DNA from: Heloderma charlesbogerti
Taxonomy: Eukaryota; Chordata; Lepidosauria; Squamata; Helodermatidae
Assembly (NCBI GenBank): GCA_026122225.1
Contig: JANEZZ010002202.1
Location: 1,805,001-1,869,000 of the forward strand
Reading direction: 5' to 3'
Length of the DNA stretch: 64,000 bases
Below the pieces are notes generated by a model. The model was not told the origin of the DNA. It saw only the letters and a list, made by a program, of their open reading frames with translations, and ran no database searches. The translations under genes and the position numbers were made by a program. Numbering within the stretch: position 1 is the stretch's first letter; each line of letters begins with the position of its first letter. Positions 20,004 to 31,422 of the stretch are shown in pieces.

Positions 20004-20400
20004 ATGGGCGCAATCCTATGGCCGCTAGACAGTGGCTAGACAGCCATAGGATTTGTTGGTTCCTAGAGAACCACCCTTCACCCCTCCCCCGCCGCCTCGT
20101 AGGCAGCGCAGATTGGCCCCACACACCGCACTTGGAAAAGCAGTGCAGAGCAGGGGAAATGGGGCATTCCTGAGGGTGGGGCAGGTGGCGGTACGACACT
20201 CCCTATGTGTTGTCCAGCCTCCCCACCCTGCAGTCCGAGGTCCTGAGGCTAGACAGCCAGGATCAGCTGTCTAGCCGTAACTGCAGGGCAGCTGGAGAGT
20301 GGAGGAGATGTGCTCCTCACCACCCCTCCCGCCCTGCAGTGGATAGGTGGTCACCTCCAAATTCGGAGGCAGCCATCTCCCCCCATAGGATTGCTCTCTA
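20004..20400. repeat. CAATCCTATG-ended MITE, copy 2
   Basis: The left end GGGCGCAATCCTATGG and the right end CCATAGGATTGCTCTC are inverted. The interior 'gctagacagccataggatt' and 'cagctgtctagccgtaactg' blocks recur in the copy at 38821-39152. The TTAA target is not preserved at either side. Confidence 0.65.
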
Positions 20401-20783
20401 AGATATTTTGAGGGAGGGACTAACGCAGCCAAATTATTAGCCTCAGAATTAGAAAAAACCAGCAAAGAAATTATATGTTAACTGAACAGGAGAAATAACA
20501 AAACACCCTGAAGAATAAAAAAGGAGGTTCTATTATTTTAAAAGGATTTGTATCAAATCAGGAAGTCTGGCTAATAAAGATACACAAGACTTTTTAAATA
20601 AAATTCAAACACCTCAGGTTTCAGCAGAGGACAATAATTGTCTTAGCCCAGTTATTATGGACCACAAAGTTAAACACCAGATGACAAAACTAAAAGACAA
20701 TAAAGCTTCAGGTCCAGATGGGTTAACAGCTGAATTCTATAAAAAAAATTGTGAATATATTAGCAGTTAAGCTATCTGGGTTG
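20401..20783 (+). pseudogene. L1 ORF2 RT N-terminal remnant
   Basis: Broken frames include 'ggtccagatgggttaacagc', encoding GPDGLTAEFYKK, the conserved lead-in to L1 RT. The last L1 codons before the hAT insertion read ILAVKLSGL, and the next L1 sequence after 35849 continues as LYNSIIHVGIIPRSW. The two sides are therefore one gene. Confidence 0.75.
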
Positions 20784-21087
20784 CAGAGTCATCATTAGGT
20801 AACGGGCCCACCTGGGCACGGGCCCTGGATCTTTTGAGCAGTCCAAATTGCCAATTGCTTTCATTTTCCCATTGACTTGCATTGGAAAACAGAAATGGCT
20901 GTAACTTTTTTAGTCTGTATAATAAATACATGAAATCTGGTGATTGGGTAGGCCCCATGGAGCTGATTGAAACTGCCAAATTTCAGGCAGTTCGGTCCAG
21001 GGGCTTTTTTGCTAGTCACAGGTAAAATTTGCTATTTTCAAGAAAATCTCTCAAAGCAAAGAGCTATTTTTTTTTTTGTGCTTCCAC

Positions 21088-22286
21088 AGTCGTTGTTGTT
21101 GTTCAGTCGTTAAGTCATGTCCGACTCTTCGTGACCCCATGGACCATAGCACGCCAGGCCTTCCTGTCCTCAAGTTCATATTCACTGCATCGGTGATGTT
21201 ATCTAGCCATCTCATCCTCTGCCGTCCCCTTCTCCTTTTGCCTTCAATCTTTCCCAGCATCAGGGTCTTTTCCAGTGACTTTTCTCTTTGCATTAGGTGG
21301 CCAAAATATTTGAGCTTCAGTTTCAGTATCTGTCCTTCCAATGAGCACTCAGGGTTGATTTCCTTTAGGATTTACTGATTTGACCTCCTTGCAGTCCAGG
21401 GGACTCGTAACAGTCTTCTCCAGCACCACAGTTCGAAGGCATCAATTCTTCGGTGCTCAGCCTTCCTTATAGTCCAGCTCTCACAGCCATACATTACTAC
21501 TGGGAAAAGCATAGCTTTGATTATACGGACTTTTGTCGGCAAGGTGATGTCTCTGCTTCTTAATATGCTGTCTAGGTTTGCCATAGCTTTCCTCCCAAGG
21601 AGCAAGCGTCTTTTGATTTCATGGCTGCAGTCACCATCTGCAGTGATCTTGGAGCCCAAGAAAATAAAATCTGTCACTGCTTCCATTTCTTCCCCTTCTA
21701 TATGCCAGGAAGTGATGGGGCCAGATGCCAGGATCTTAGTTTTTTTAATGTTGAGTTTCTAACCAGCTTTTGCACTCTCCACTTTCACCCTCAACAAGAG
21801 GCTCTTTAGATCCTCTTCACTTTCTGCCATTAGGGTGGTATCATCTGCATATCGGAGATTGTTGATAATTCTCCTGGCAATCTTAATTCCGACCTGTGAT
21901 TCATCCAACCCGGTGTTTCTCTTGATGTACTCTGCATATAAATTAAATAAGCAGAGCGACAATATACAGCCTTATCGTACTCCTTTCCCAATTTTGAACC
22001 AATCGGTTGTTCCATGTCTGGTTCTTACTGTTGCTTCTTGACCCTCGTACAGATTTCTCAGGAGACAGGTAAGGTGGTCTGGTACCCCCATCTCTTTCAG
22101 AATTTGCCACAGTTTGTTGTGATCCACACAATCAAAGGCTTTAGCGTAGTCGATGAAGCAGAAATATACGTTTTTCTGGAATTCTCTTGCTTTCTCCATG
22201 ATCCAGCGAAAGTTGGCGATTTGATCTCTAGTTCCTCTGCCCCTTCAAAACCCAGCTTGTACTTCCGGTAGTTCTCATTTCACATA
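21088..22286 (-). pseudogene. BovB reverse transcriptase, catalytic and C-terminal part
   Basis: On the minus strand the order is: VQAGF, then FCFIDYAKAFDCVDHNKLW (first catalytic Asp), then HLTCLLRNLYEGQEATVR. LCLFNLYAEYI and NLRYADDTTLMAES (YADD catalytic box) follow, then FIFLGSKITADGDCSHEI, YGCESWTIRKAEHRRIDAF, LKYFGHLMQR and RQRMRWLDNITDAVNMNL. Single stops occur after QYVK (about 22275), before GCILS, after ESAKAG and before ILKE. Near 21150 the sequence between AVNMNL and the terminal VGHDLTT is shortened and frame-shifted, compared with the small copy at 39704-39850. Confidence 0.93.
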
Positions 22287-23503
22287 CTGCTGAAGCCTAG
22301 CTTGTAGGAGTTTGAGCATCACCTTGCTGGCATGTGAAATGAGCGCAATTGTGCAGTAGTTTGAACACTCTTTGGTGTTGTCCTTCTTTGGAATTGGAAT
22401 ATAAACTGACCTTTTCCAGTCTTGTGACCACTGTTGAGTGTTCCAAATTCGTTGGCATATTGAGTGCAGCACTTTAACAGCATCATCTTTTAGGATTTTA
22501 AATAGCTCAGCTGGAATACTGTCATCTCCGCTAGCTTTGTTGTTAGTAATGCTTCCTAAGGCCCACTTGACTTCACTCTCTAGGATGTCTGGCTCAAGTT
22601 CAGTGACCGCACTCTTATGGCTATCAGGGACATTCAGATCTTTCCTGTATAGTTCTTCTGTGTATTCTTTCCACCTCTTCTTAATCTCATCTGCTTCTGT
22701 TAGGTCCCTGCCTTCTTTGTCCTTTATCATGCCCGTCTTTGCACAAAATATTCCCTTGAGATCTCTGAGTTTCTTGAAAAGATCTCTAGTCTTACTCATT
22801 CTATTGTTTTCCTCGATTTCTTTGCATTGTTCATTTAAGAAGGCCTTCTTGTCTCTCCTTGCTATTCTCTGGAACTCTGCATTCAGTTGGATAGATCTTC
22901 CCCTTTCTCCCTTGCTTTTCGCTTCCCTTCTTTCCTCAGCTACTTGTAAAGTCTCATCAGACAGCCACTTGGCTTTCTTGCATTTCTTTTTCTTTGGGAT
23001 GGATTGAGTTGCTGCCTCCTGAACAATGTTACAGACCCCCGTCCATAGTTCCTCAGGCACTCTGTCTATCAGGTCTAATCCCTGAAATCTATTCCTCACC
23101 TCCACTGTATATTCATAAGGGATATGATTTAGGTCATACCTGTATGGTTTAGCAGTTTTCCCTACATTCTTCAATTTAAGCTGAAATTTTGCAATAAGAA
23201 GCTCATGATCTGAGCCACAGTCAGCTCCAGGTCTTGTTTTTACTGACTGTATGGAGCTTCTCCATCTTTGGCTGCAAAGGACATAATCAATCTGATTTCG
23301 ATATTGACCATCTGGTGATGTCCATGTGTAGAGTCGCCTCTTGTGCTGTTGGAAAAGAGTGTCTGCTATGATCAGCGTGTTCTCTTGGCAAAACTCTATT
23401 AGCCTTTGTCCTGCTTCATTTTGTACACTAAGGCCATGCTTGCCTGTTATCCCAGTGATTTCTTGACTTCCTACATGAGCATTCCAATCCCCTATGATGA
23501 AGA
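22275..23503 (-). pseudogene. BovB endonuclease C-terminal part and RT N-terminal part
   Basis: A continuous minus-strand frame of about 400 codons starts at the Ngaro junction with LFIIGDWNAHVGS (GDWN endonuclease motif). It continues with RRLYTWTSPDGQYRNQIDY and GADCGSDHELLIAKF (catalytic SDH), and leads into the RT region: EVKWALGSITNNKASGDD, PAELFKILKDDAVKVLHSI, then IPIPKKDN and ALISHASKVML. The frame ends at a stop after QYVK. The residues before LFIIGDWN are encoded by Ngaro sequence, not BovB. Confidence 0.94.
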
Positions 23504-23582
23504 GAAGTGCCCTCACCCTGCGCCCGGCTTGCCTGGCCACGGGAGGGAGGGCTGTTAGAGGTGGGGGGGGAGGACGGGACAA

Positions 23583-23607
23583 GGGCGAAGGCCATTGGCC
23601 TTCGCCC
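23583..23607. repeat. Perfect palindrome in Ngaro leader
   Basis: GGGCGAAGGCC and GGCCTTCGCCC are perfect 11-bp arms around the spacer ATT, about 80 bp from the left edge of the Ngaro element. It may form a stem in the 5' leader or mark a terminal-repeat feature; its role is unknown. Confidence 0.8.
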
Positions 23608-23754
23608 CTGGGGTCTCCAAGGGGCGGGTCCAGCCAGCAACTATTTAGGCTGCGCTGCCCCGCAGCCTCCTCACTCCGGCTATTCCAGCTGGAATTTTCG
23701 CGCCCTTTTCAAGCGGCAGCACATCACGTCCTTCCTCGTCCTCGATCTCGGCGG

Positions 23755-23935
23755 CAGCGTGGCGGCGGCAACCCCAGGGACGTGGCGGCGGCAACCCCAG
23801 GGACAAGGCGGCGGCTTGGCGGCGGCAACTCCGGGGACAAGGAGGTGGCGGCGCGGCGGCAACCCCGGGGACGAGGCGGTGGCTCGACGGGGGCAACCCC
23901 AGGGACGAGGCGGCGGCGCGGCGGTACCTTCCGGA
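23755..23935 (+). repeat. GC-rich minisatellite in Ngaro leader
   Basis: Repeated GGCGGCAACCCC(A/G)GGGAC-type units of about 24 bp, varying in length, lie upstream of gag. Open frames through it on both strands are low-complexity artefacts. Confidence 0.8.
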
Positions 23936-24480
23936 TGAGGCGGCTGCCTGGCGGCGCGGAGGTGGCTCGGCAGCAGCGGCGGCATTCCCAGGACAAGGCA
24001 GCTATTGAGCTGCATGGTTTGCACCCCTTCCCCGGCACAAGCGAGAGGCTTCTCACCCTTCCCTCCCCCTTTGTTTGTCCCCGCTCTGGTTTCCACGGTG
24101 TTTCTGCCCCCCCCAGCTGATTTCAGGAGGGGAAAGTCTCCTATTTTCGCCCCCTTTCTCGCTCCATAACACCTTCCAGTTGCGTGTTTGTGTGGGCTTG
24201 GGGGGGTCTCCGTTGGCTTCCCAGCGCTTCCGGGAAGCTGTTTTTAAGGTGAGGGAAGGGAAAGGGTTCTGGTGCCTGGGCTTACCTCCTCCTTTTCACC
24301 TCCGTGGGCCGTTTATCTGCGGCTGCCTTCAGCGTGCTAGCAGCAGCCTCTTTCCTTGCGTCCCCAGAGTACTGAGTTTTTCCCGGGCTTTCCTTAGCAC
24401 TCTGCTGCCCCCTAGTGGCCTGTTGTGCCTTCAACCCCCCCCCCCTTTGCTTCATAAAGGTAGGAAGGGGGAGGGAGGAG

Positions 24481-24815
24481 AACATTATAATTAATAAATA
24501 AATAAATAAATATTTTTTTAAAAAGGGGGGGGGAGCAGTTGTTTAAGGGGAGTACAAGTAAGGCTCAAGGCTTCGCCTGGAAAGTATAGGGTGCGATTTA
24601 ATATAAAGAATAATAACAGTAATGAAAGACAAAGCAAACAAATAAACAAATTAATTTACATGCAATTAATAGTATAATATTATTACCAATAAATAAATAA
24701 ATAAATAAGAATTATAGAAAGAGAAATTGGAAACATACCAAATATATCCATAGGTGAGCGCATTTCATTCAGGGTTCCATTTAAAGCCAGTTGGCAGATC
24801 TCCCAACAGACAGTG
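24481..24815. other. AT-rich segment before gag
   Basis: An A/T-rich stretch with two (AAAT)n tracts (24490-24510 and 24688-24708) contrasts with the GC-rich leader before it. It may be native leader sequence or an old inserted tail. No coding signal is visible. Confidence 0.4.
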
Positions 24816-26486
24816 ATGCCACCCAAGAAGGGTTTGGGGGGGGAAGGCAAGGGCAAAGCCGCTTGCCCCCCAGCTAAAGCCCCCTGCCCCCCAGCTAAGC
24901 GCCACTTCCGTAGGGCCGACTCTTCCTCATCTGACGATGAGGATCAAGACATGGCCCTCATTCTGGCCAGACTGGAGGCTGCTGAACGGGACTTAGGGAT
25001 CCCTACATTAATCACCCCTGCCAGGCGGGCTCCCCGGACTTCAAGGGTTACTAGAGGGCAGGCTCGCAAGGATCTATTGATATCTATTTCAGAGAGGCTG
25101 GCAGCGATCGAGGCTTCCAAGGAGGTCGTCACCGTCACTGGGCAAACAGCATCTGCACCAGCCCCAGCGCTCGCATGCTCATCTTCGGAGCAGCCCCGTC
25201 CGGTGCAAGGGTCACCGGCACCCGTCTCTCTGGCTCCTGCAGTTTTAGACCGCAGCCAGATCCCTGACATGGCAAACAACCTTGGTTCAGGTGAGGTTTC
25301 AGTCCCTGGGGGGTCTGTGCCAATGACTGGCTGTAACCAGTTCCCACCATACGGGTGGTTCCCCTTTTCAGCAGGGATGAGTTGGCCTTTTCACTCCCCA
25401 GTAGGGGGCATCCCAGGGTTCCCTCACCCTGCTGTACCACCCCACTGCTTCAGCTCAGGTTACACACTCCCGGCACTAAGCCATGCCACACCAGGTGGGG
25501 CCGCCATTACGATGGGCATCCCTGCATCTGCCCAATCCCAGGGGGCCCCCGTCCCTGCTCCAAACCTCTCAGGTGGGCTTTACGGGGGGGGAGCACCCGT
25601 GGCCCCTCCGGCTGCTGACCCTTCTTCGGCCGGTGACAGAGTAGCTCCTCGGCATGCCCCTTCTGCCATGGCTGCCTTCGCAGCTGTGTGGCAAGGCCCC
25701 GTAGGCAGGAGCTCCGAGGAGCTTAGGGTGGGCAGCAATGACCCTTATGCCCAGGTAGAGAATAGGGCAATCCCGACCGGGGGTACATCCACTCCCCTGG
25801 GATATCACCTATTGCCAGCAACAAAAGAGAAAATACGCCGGGGAGAATTTGTTGACATCTTCTCCCTGTTATTCCGTGAGTCTGAAACAAAGGAAGGGGA
25901 GAAATCTGGTGATAGGGATTAGGAGAGGGTCAGGCGTAAGAAGGTGTCACGCTCTTGGGCAAATTGGCTGCCCGGCTTTTTAATATATATGGGTGTCATT
26001 CAGCAAAAGCACCCAGAGCGTGGTTGGGTCCTCACTAAGTATTTGGATATTATATATAGGGCCTACACCGAATACGAGGGTGGAGCCTGGCTGGCCTATG
26101 ACGAATCCTTCCGTATGCAGGCGACATTTGACCCCACGTTGCGCTGGGACACCAAAGATCAGGATCTTTGGCTGCAGTTTATGACCCCTGCCAGGCCGGG
26201 TTTTGGCGAGCAATCTGATAGTGGGCACATATTAGCTAAGCTGACGCCCGCCTCAGCCCCTAAGCTGGTTCAACACCACGCTCTCTGTTGGGAGTTTGGT
26301 TCCAAGGGCGTCTGCTTTAAAAACCCATGCAGATTTCGCCACGCATGCTCCATTTGCGGGGGACAACACGCCTTCATTGGCTGCCCACAGGCCAAAGGTC
26401 AGCAGGGCCCAAATCGTGAATGGCAGGGTGGTAGGAGGCCTGGGGGCAGCACACAACCTCCGCCAAAAGGGACCCAGTCCAATTAA
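24816..26486 (+). pseudogene. Ngaro gag-like protein
   Basis: The ATG at 24816 opens a frame beginning MPPKKGLGGEGKGKAACPP, followed by an acidic serine stretch (SSSSDDEDQD) and a long Pro/Ala/Gly-rich middle. A single in-frame TAG at 25920-25922 interrupts it, and the same frame resumes with ERVRRKKVSRSWANWLPGF. The C-terminal part has CWEFGSKGVCFKNPCRFRH, a C-x7-C-x4-C-x3-H zinc-finger pattern, then CSICGGQHAFIGC, typical of nucleic-acid-binding ends of DIRS/Ngaro Gag. Total length is about 556 codons. Without the TAG the frame would be intact. Confidence 0.82.
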
Positions 26487-26499
26487 GTTGCAGCCCCTA

Positions 26500-27960
26500 C
26501 GGCGCCTTTTGAAGCGCTACCCGCTTCAGAAGGACGCCCGCTACTTGGAAGAGGGATTTTCCCTGGGTTTTAGGATTCCGTTTCAGGGCCAACGCCAGGC
26601 CCAAATTTGCCGGAATCAGAAATCTATTGCAGGTTTCAAACACCTAGTCTTGGATAAGATCAATAAGGAAGTGGTCGCAGGGCGGGTCATTGGTCCATTC
26701 GATTCCCCTCCTTTCCCCAACCTCAGGGTCTCCCCTTTGGGCATTGTGCCTAAAAAGGCCGCAGGTGAATACCAGCTGATCCACAACTTGACATTCCCCA
26801 GGGGGGAGTCTGTGAACGATGCCATTCCTGAGCACCTGTGCTCTGTTCACTACACGCCGTTTGATGCGGCAGTATCTATGGTGAAGGCACTGGGCCCTGG
26901 GGCCCTCATGGGAAAATGCGACATTAAATGCATTCCACCTCTTGCGAATTTCCCCCGATGATTTCGACCTTTTAAGATTCAGTTTTTCTGGTCAGTTCTA
27001 CGTTGACAGGGCCCTATCCATGGGATGTTCCGTGTCCTGTGCTATGTTTGAGAAGTTCAGTTCCTTTTTGGAATGGGCTCTGATTGATAAAACCGGGTCC
27101 CATAGCATCGTGCACTACCTCGACGACTTCCTATTTGCGGGTCCATCTGGCACCCCCCAGTGCACACGGCTAATGCAGGAATTTTCCGCCCTCACAAATG
27201 AGCTGGGTGTACCTTTGGCGGGGGAAAAAACCGAGGGCCTTTCCCCCACTATTAAATTTTTGGGCATAGAACTGGACTCCGTGAATCAGTTGTGTAGGCT
27301 CCCGGAGGACAAATTACAGGCCCTAAAGGATAGGATACAGCACATGCTTCATTCTAAGAAAGTCACACTGTTGGCATTGCAGGAAGTTGTTGGGCATCTT
27401 AATTTCGCCTGTCGGGTAGTTGCCCCCAGCAGGGCCTTCCTTAGACGCCTTTGTAATGCCATGCGGGGCCTGCGCTTGCCGCACCATCGCATTCGGGTAT
27501 CGTCAGCCATGAAAGATGATCTTTTTGTGTGGCTGCATTTCCTTAACGCATTCAATGGCGTTTCCTTCTGGAGGAAGGAGTTGCTATTGGAAGCAGAACT
27601 TCAGATACATTCAGATTCATCTGGGGCCCTAGGCTTTAGGGTTGTGTTTTGCGATCGATGGTGCCATGCACGTTGGCCGGCTAACTGGTTAGCCCTAGGC
27701 GTCGGAAGAGACCTTACTTTCTTAGAGCTCTTTCCGATATATGTTGCCGCGCACCTGTGGGCAGCCCAGCTTGCTAATTCTGCCGTACATTTTTGGTGGA
27801 ACAACCAAGCCACTGTCCAGGTCATTAATTCTTTGTCACCGCACAACAGTAGGGTCATGTCCTTGCTTCGGGCTTTCACTCTGCAGTGCCTGCGTTTTAA
27901 TATTTTATTCCGTGCACATTCCTGGCATGGATAATGCCTTGGCTGATGCATTGTCACGAA
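26500..27960 (+). pseudogene. Ngaro reverse transcriptase-RNase H
   Basis: The RT begins in a frame different from gag. GFRIPFQGQ is followed by VIGPFDSPPFPNLRVSPLG, IVPKKAAGEYQLIHNLTFPR and MGKCDIK. A frameshift near 26931 separates MGKCDIK from AFHLLRISPDDFDLL. The catalytic box is VHYLDDFLFAG (YLDD). RNase H motifs follow: LQIHSDSSGALGF (first Asp), FLELFPIYVAAHLWA (Glu) and FWWNNQATVQVINSL, where the usual Asp is Asn. A second frameshift near 27918 separates the end, VHIPGMDNALADALSR. The order and the DNALADALSR ending are characteristic of DIRS-order elements. Confidence 0.88.
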
Positions 27961-28030
27961 ACCAGGTGCAACGTTTCCGAGAACTGGCCCCCTGGGCACC
28001 GGCTATTCCGGACACCATGCCAACCGCTCT

Positions 28031-28452
28031 GTGGGAAGTTGGCTGGAAGAGGCGGAACAGGCCATCCTGCAGTCCTTAGCCCCCAGCACGAGAGCGGCTT
28101 ATGCCAGGTCAGGTAGGGAGTTCTTTTCATTCCGGGTGGCTGCACATCTTCCACAGTGCTGGCCAATACCGGTTGATCACTTACTGCAGTTTTGCGTGCA
28201 TGCCCACAGGCAGGGCCTAACGGCCCGGACCATCAGGGGTAGGCTTGCTGCACTTGCCTTCTGGTCTAAAATGAAGGGTGTAGCAGATAACACCATGGAC
28301 TTCCGGGTCCGGCGGATGTTTCAGGGCTGGTCCAGGGGGTCCCCAGTGCCCCCTGACCCTAGACGCCCTCTGTCACCAGACATATTGCTGGGCTTGCGGG
28401 ATCTGTGGCCTTCCTTGTGCAAATCCCCTCAAGAAGCCTTGTTATTTGCATG
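28031..28452 (+). pseudogene. Ngaro tyrosine recombinase, N-terminal part
   Basis: The frame MGSWLEEAEQAILQSLAPST continues with RAAYARSGREFFSF, HLLQFCVHAHRQGLTARTI and RGRLAALAFWSK. This is the core-binding (SAM-like) domain of a YR. It ends at LCKSPQEALLFA, where the L2 is inserted, and the catalytic half continues after 30922. Confidence 0.85.
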
Positions 28453-30912
28453 ACCGGCACCCATGTAGCCGGTCATGCACTAGACCTTGTGTTTGTTTCT
28501 GGAGAAGTGGGGAGTGATCTGGAAGTCGGGGGTATATCCACCACCCCCTTGTCATAGTCAGATCACTATCTGGTGACGTTGGACTTCTCGGTTCCACAAC
28601 CCCTCTGCAGGGGTGGAGGACCCATTAAAATGGTCCGCCCCAGGCGTCTTATGGATCCAAATGGATTCCTGAACGCACTTGGGGATTCTCTGGGGCATGC
28701 CAACGGCCACTCGGTCGAGACCCTGGTGGGTGGCTGGAATGCCGCAATCACTGGGGCATTAGATCAGGTGGCTCCGAAATGCCCTCTCCCCCTGAACAGG
28801 GCTCGGACTGCACCATGGTTCAATCCGTGGTTACGAGCTCTGAAACAGGAAGTGAGACGGCTAGAGCGCCGGTGGCGGACGTCTCGCTCCAAAGACGATC
28901 AGACACGGGCTAGAGCTGTATCTTCAGCCTATCACGTGGCAGTGAAGGCAGCAAAAAAGGAATATTATGCTGCCTCTATCGCGTCTGCAGAGTGCTGTCC
29001 CAGGAGGCTGTTCCAAGTGGTCTGGAGCCTGGTCGGTCCTGTGGCTCCAGAACCACTGGAGCATTCTAAGGCCTCCTGTGAGGCCTTGGCAAGGCACTTT
29101 GCAGATAAAATTGATCAGATTAGGTGTGTTACTCTGCACGCTGTGGATACAGTTAGTGATTAAGAGGCGGCCTGTGGCAAACCGGTTTTGTGGGATCGGT
29201 TCCAGCTTCTTCCTCCTGATGAAGTGGACAAGGTGCTTTCAGCGGTACGGCCGACCACCTGCTTACTTGATCCTTGCCCATCTTGGCTCATTTATGAGCT
29301 GCGGAGAGAGACTGGGTGAGGAGATCAAGGCGGTGGTGAACGCCTCCCTTGAGGAGGGAGTGATGCCATCAGCCCTCAAGGAGGCAGTGATAAGACCGCT
29401 CTTAAAGAAGCCCTCCTTGGATCCTGAAGTTCTGAACAACTTTCACCCAGTCTCAAAACTGCCATTTTTGGGCAAGGTGATTGAGCGGGTGGTCGCGGTG
29501 CAGTTGAAGGCACACTTGGAAGAAACTGATTATCTAGACCCATTTCAGTCGGGCTTCAGGCCTGGGCACGGGACAGAAACGGCCTTGGTTGCCTTAGTAG
29601 ATGATATGAGGAGGGCTCTGGATAGGGGTGAATGCTCCTTCCTTGTTCTCCTCGACCTCTCAGCGGCTTTCGATACCATTGACCACGGTATCCTCCTGGA
29701 CCGCCTGGAGGGGTTGGGCATTGGGGACACCGTGTTGCGGTGGTTCCGGTCCTTCCTCTCCGGCAGGTACCAGAGGGTAGCACTGGGAGAGGAGGTTTCG
29801 GACCCGTGGCCACTTACTTGTGGGGTGCCACAGGGTTCCATCCTCTCCCCGATGCTATTTAACATCTATGGGAAGCCGCTGGGGGCTATCATCAGGAAAT
29901 TTGGGGTGCAGTGTCATCAATATGCGGATGACACGCAGCTCTACCTCTCGTTTAAATCTTCACCAAGGTTGGCCGTAGAATACCTGTCCAAATGTCTGGA
30001 GACGGTGAGTGGCTGGATGGGGAGGAATAGGCTGAAGCTGAACCCTGACAAGACTGAGGTGGGAGACAAGAGTGGGAGACAAGAGGAGGCTGGGGGATGT
30101 TGACCTGGTGTTGAATGGGGTACGGCTACCTTTGAAAGACCAGGTCGCAGCCTGGGGGTCATTTTGGACTCCCAGCTGTCCATGGAGGCTCAGGTGTCAG
30201 CTGTGAGCCGGACAGCGCTGTATCAACTCCATCTGATACGGCGGCTGCGCCCCTTCCTTCCCGACCATCTGCTCCCATCGGTAGTACATGCCCTGGTCGC
30301 CTCTCGTTTAGACTACTGTAATGCGCTCTACATGGGGTTACCCTTGAAGACGGTTCGGAAACTGCAGCTGGTACAGAACGCGGCGGCTCGCCTGATTAAA
30401 GGCAGCCGCCGGCGAGATCACTTCACTCCAGTGCTAAAGGAGTTGCACTGGTTACCAGTTGTTTTCCGGGCCAAATTCAAGGTGTTGGTTTTGATCTTTA
30501 AAACCTTATATGGTTCCGGCCCAGCCTACCTTAAGTAGCGCCTCCAGCAGCACCAGACAGGCCGCTTAACAAGATCAGCCTCGGATAGCCTTCTCTCTGT
30601 CCCATCAGCCAGGACAGCTAGACTGGTGGGGACGAGGGAGAGGGCCTTTTCTGTGGTGGCCCCCACTCTGTGGAACTCCCTCCCTAGGGAACTCCGTCAT
30701 GCCCCCTCTTTAATGAGCTTCCGTCGTGCATTAAAAACGCTGTTGTTCAGGCAGGCATTTGTGGTGGGTTAGGGTATTTTAGAAAATGTTTTTATTGTAG
30801 AATTTTATTGTTTTAAACTGTTTTTATTGTGTGTTGTACATCGCCCAGAGTGGCTGGGTGACCAGCCAGATGGGCGATTAATAAATTTAATAATAAAATA
30901 TAATAAAATAAA
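28453..30912 (+). mobile_element. L2-clade LINE inserted in the Ngaro recombinase gene
   Basis: The flanks TTATTTGCATG (28442-28452) and TTATTTCATG (30913-30922) are a TSD with one gap. The element is 5' truncated, starting inside the endonuclease domain (HALDLVFVSGE), and ends with 'agatgggcgattaataaa' and an A/T-rich tail. It is closely similar to the L2 at 5232-8405 and retains eight bases (attagatc, about 28759-28766) that the other copy has lost. RT motifs include LDLSAAFDTIDHGILLD, GVPQGSILSPMLFNIY and HQYADDTQLYLS with the normal YADD box. A stop at 29161-29163, a frameshift near 29300, a rearranged repeat near 30060-30080 and a stop near 30537 disable it. Confidence 0.93.
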
Positions 30913-30921
30913 TTATTTCAT

Positions 30922-31419
30922 GCTGCAGCTCTTACAGCATTCTTTGGGGCATTCCGGATATCGGAGTTGGTGGTGTCCGCTAAGGGCGACCTCTCGGGAC
31001 GAGCCTTGCAGTTTAATGACTTACAGTTTTCTCAGCAGGGAGCCCTTATTCAGCTTAGGAGGTCCAAGACTGACCAGGGGGGAAGGGGCGTCAGCGTGTC
31101 CCTGTTTCCAGCCCCCATGCCAGACCTCTGCCCGGTCACGGCATTGAGGGACTTTCTGAAGGTTCTGGGAAACCTGCCCAGCCCCCTTTTTTGCCATACA
31201 GACTCTTCTCATTTAACCAAATATCAATTTTGGGCAGTCACACAGTGAGCATTAAAGGCGCTGGGTTTGGGTGCTCTTCGTTTCGGCACACATTCCTTCC
31301 AGATTGGGGCCGCCTCCACTGCTGCGTCTCTGGGGTTCACGTCAGATAAGGTGCAGTCAGTCGGTAGGTGGCGCTCCAAGGCGTATCTGGCATACGTGAG
31401 GCCATTGTCAGGCCCTTAG
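30922..31419 (+). pseudogene. Ngaro tyrosine recombinase, catalytic part
   Basis: The frame resumes with AAALTAFFGAFRISELV (first catalytic Arg), RRSKTDQ (Lys) and CPVTALRDFL. After an in-frame TGA at 31246-31248 come GTHSFQIGAAST and VGRWRSKAYLAYVRP. The H-x-x-R box is HSFQ, so the second catalytic Arg is Gln. Trp replaces the second His, as in many Ngaro enzymes, and the nucleophilic Tyr (AYLAYVRP) is kept. With the stop and the Arg-to-Gln change this copy cannot be catalytic. The frame ends at TAG 31417-31419. Confidence 0.88.
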
Positions 31420-31422
31420 CTT

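Noticed and set aside
22438..23007. 189-codon plus-strand frame
   Set aside because: It is the antisense shadow of the BovB coding sequence on the minus strand.
23645..24120. Pro/Arg-rich frames on both strands in the GC-rich segment
   Set aside because: They arise from the GGCGGCAACCCC minisatellite of the Ngaro leader and have no domain content.
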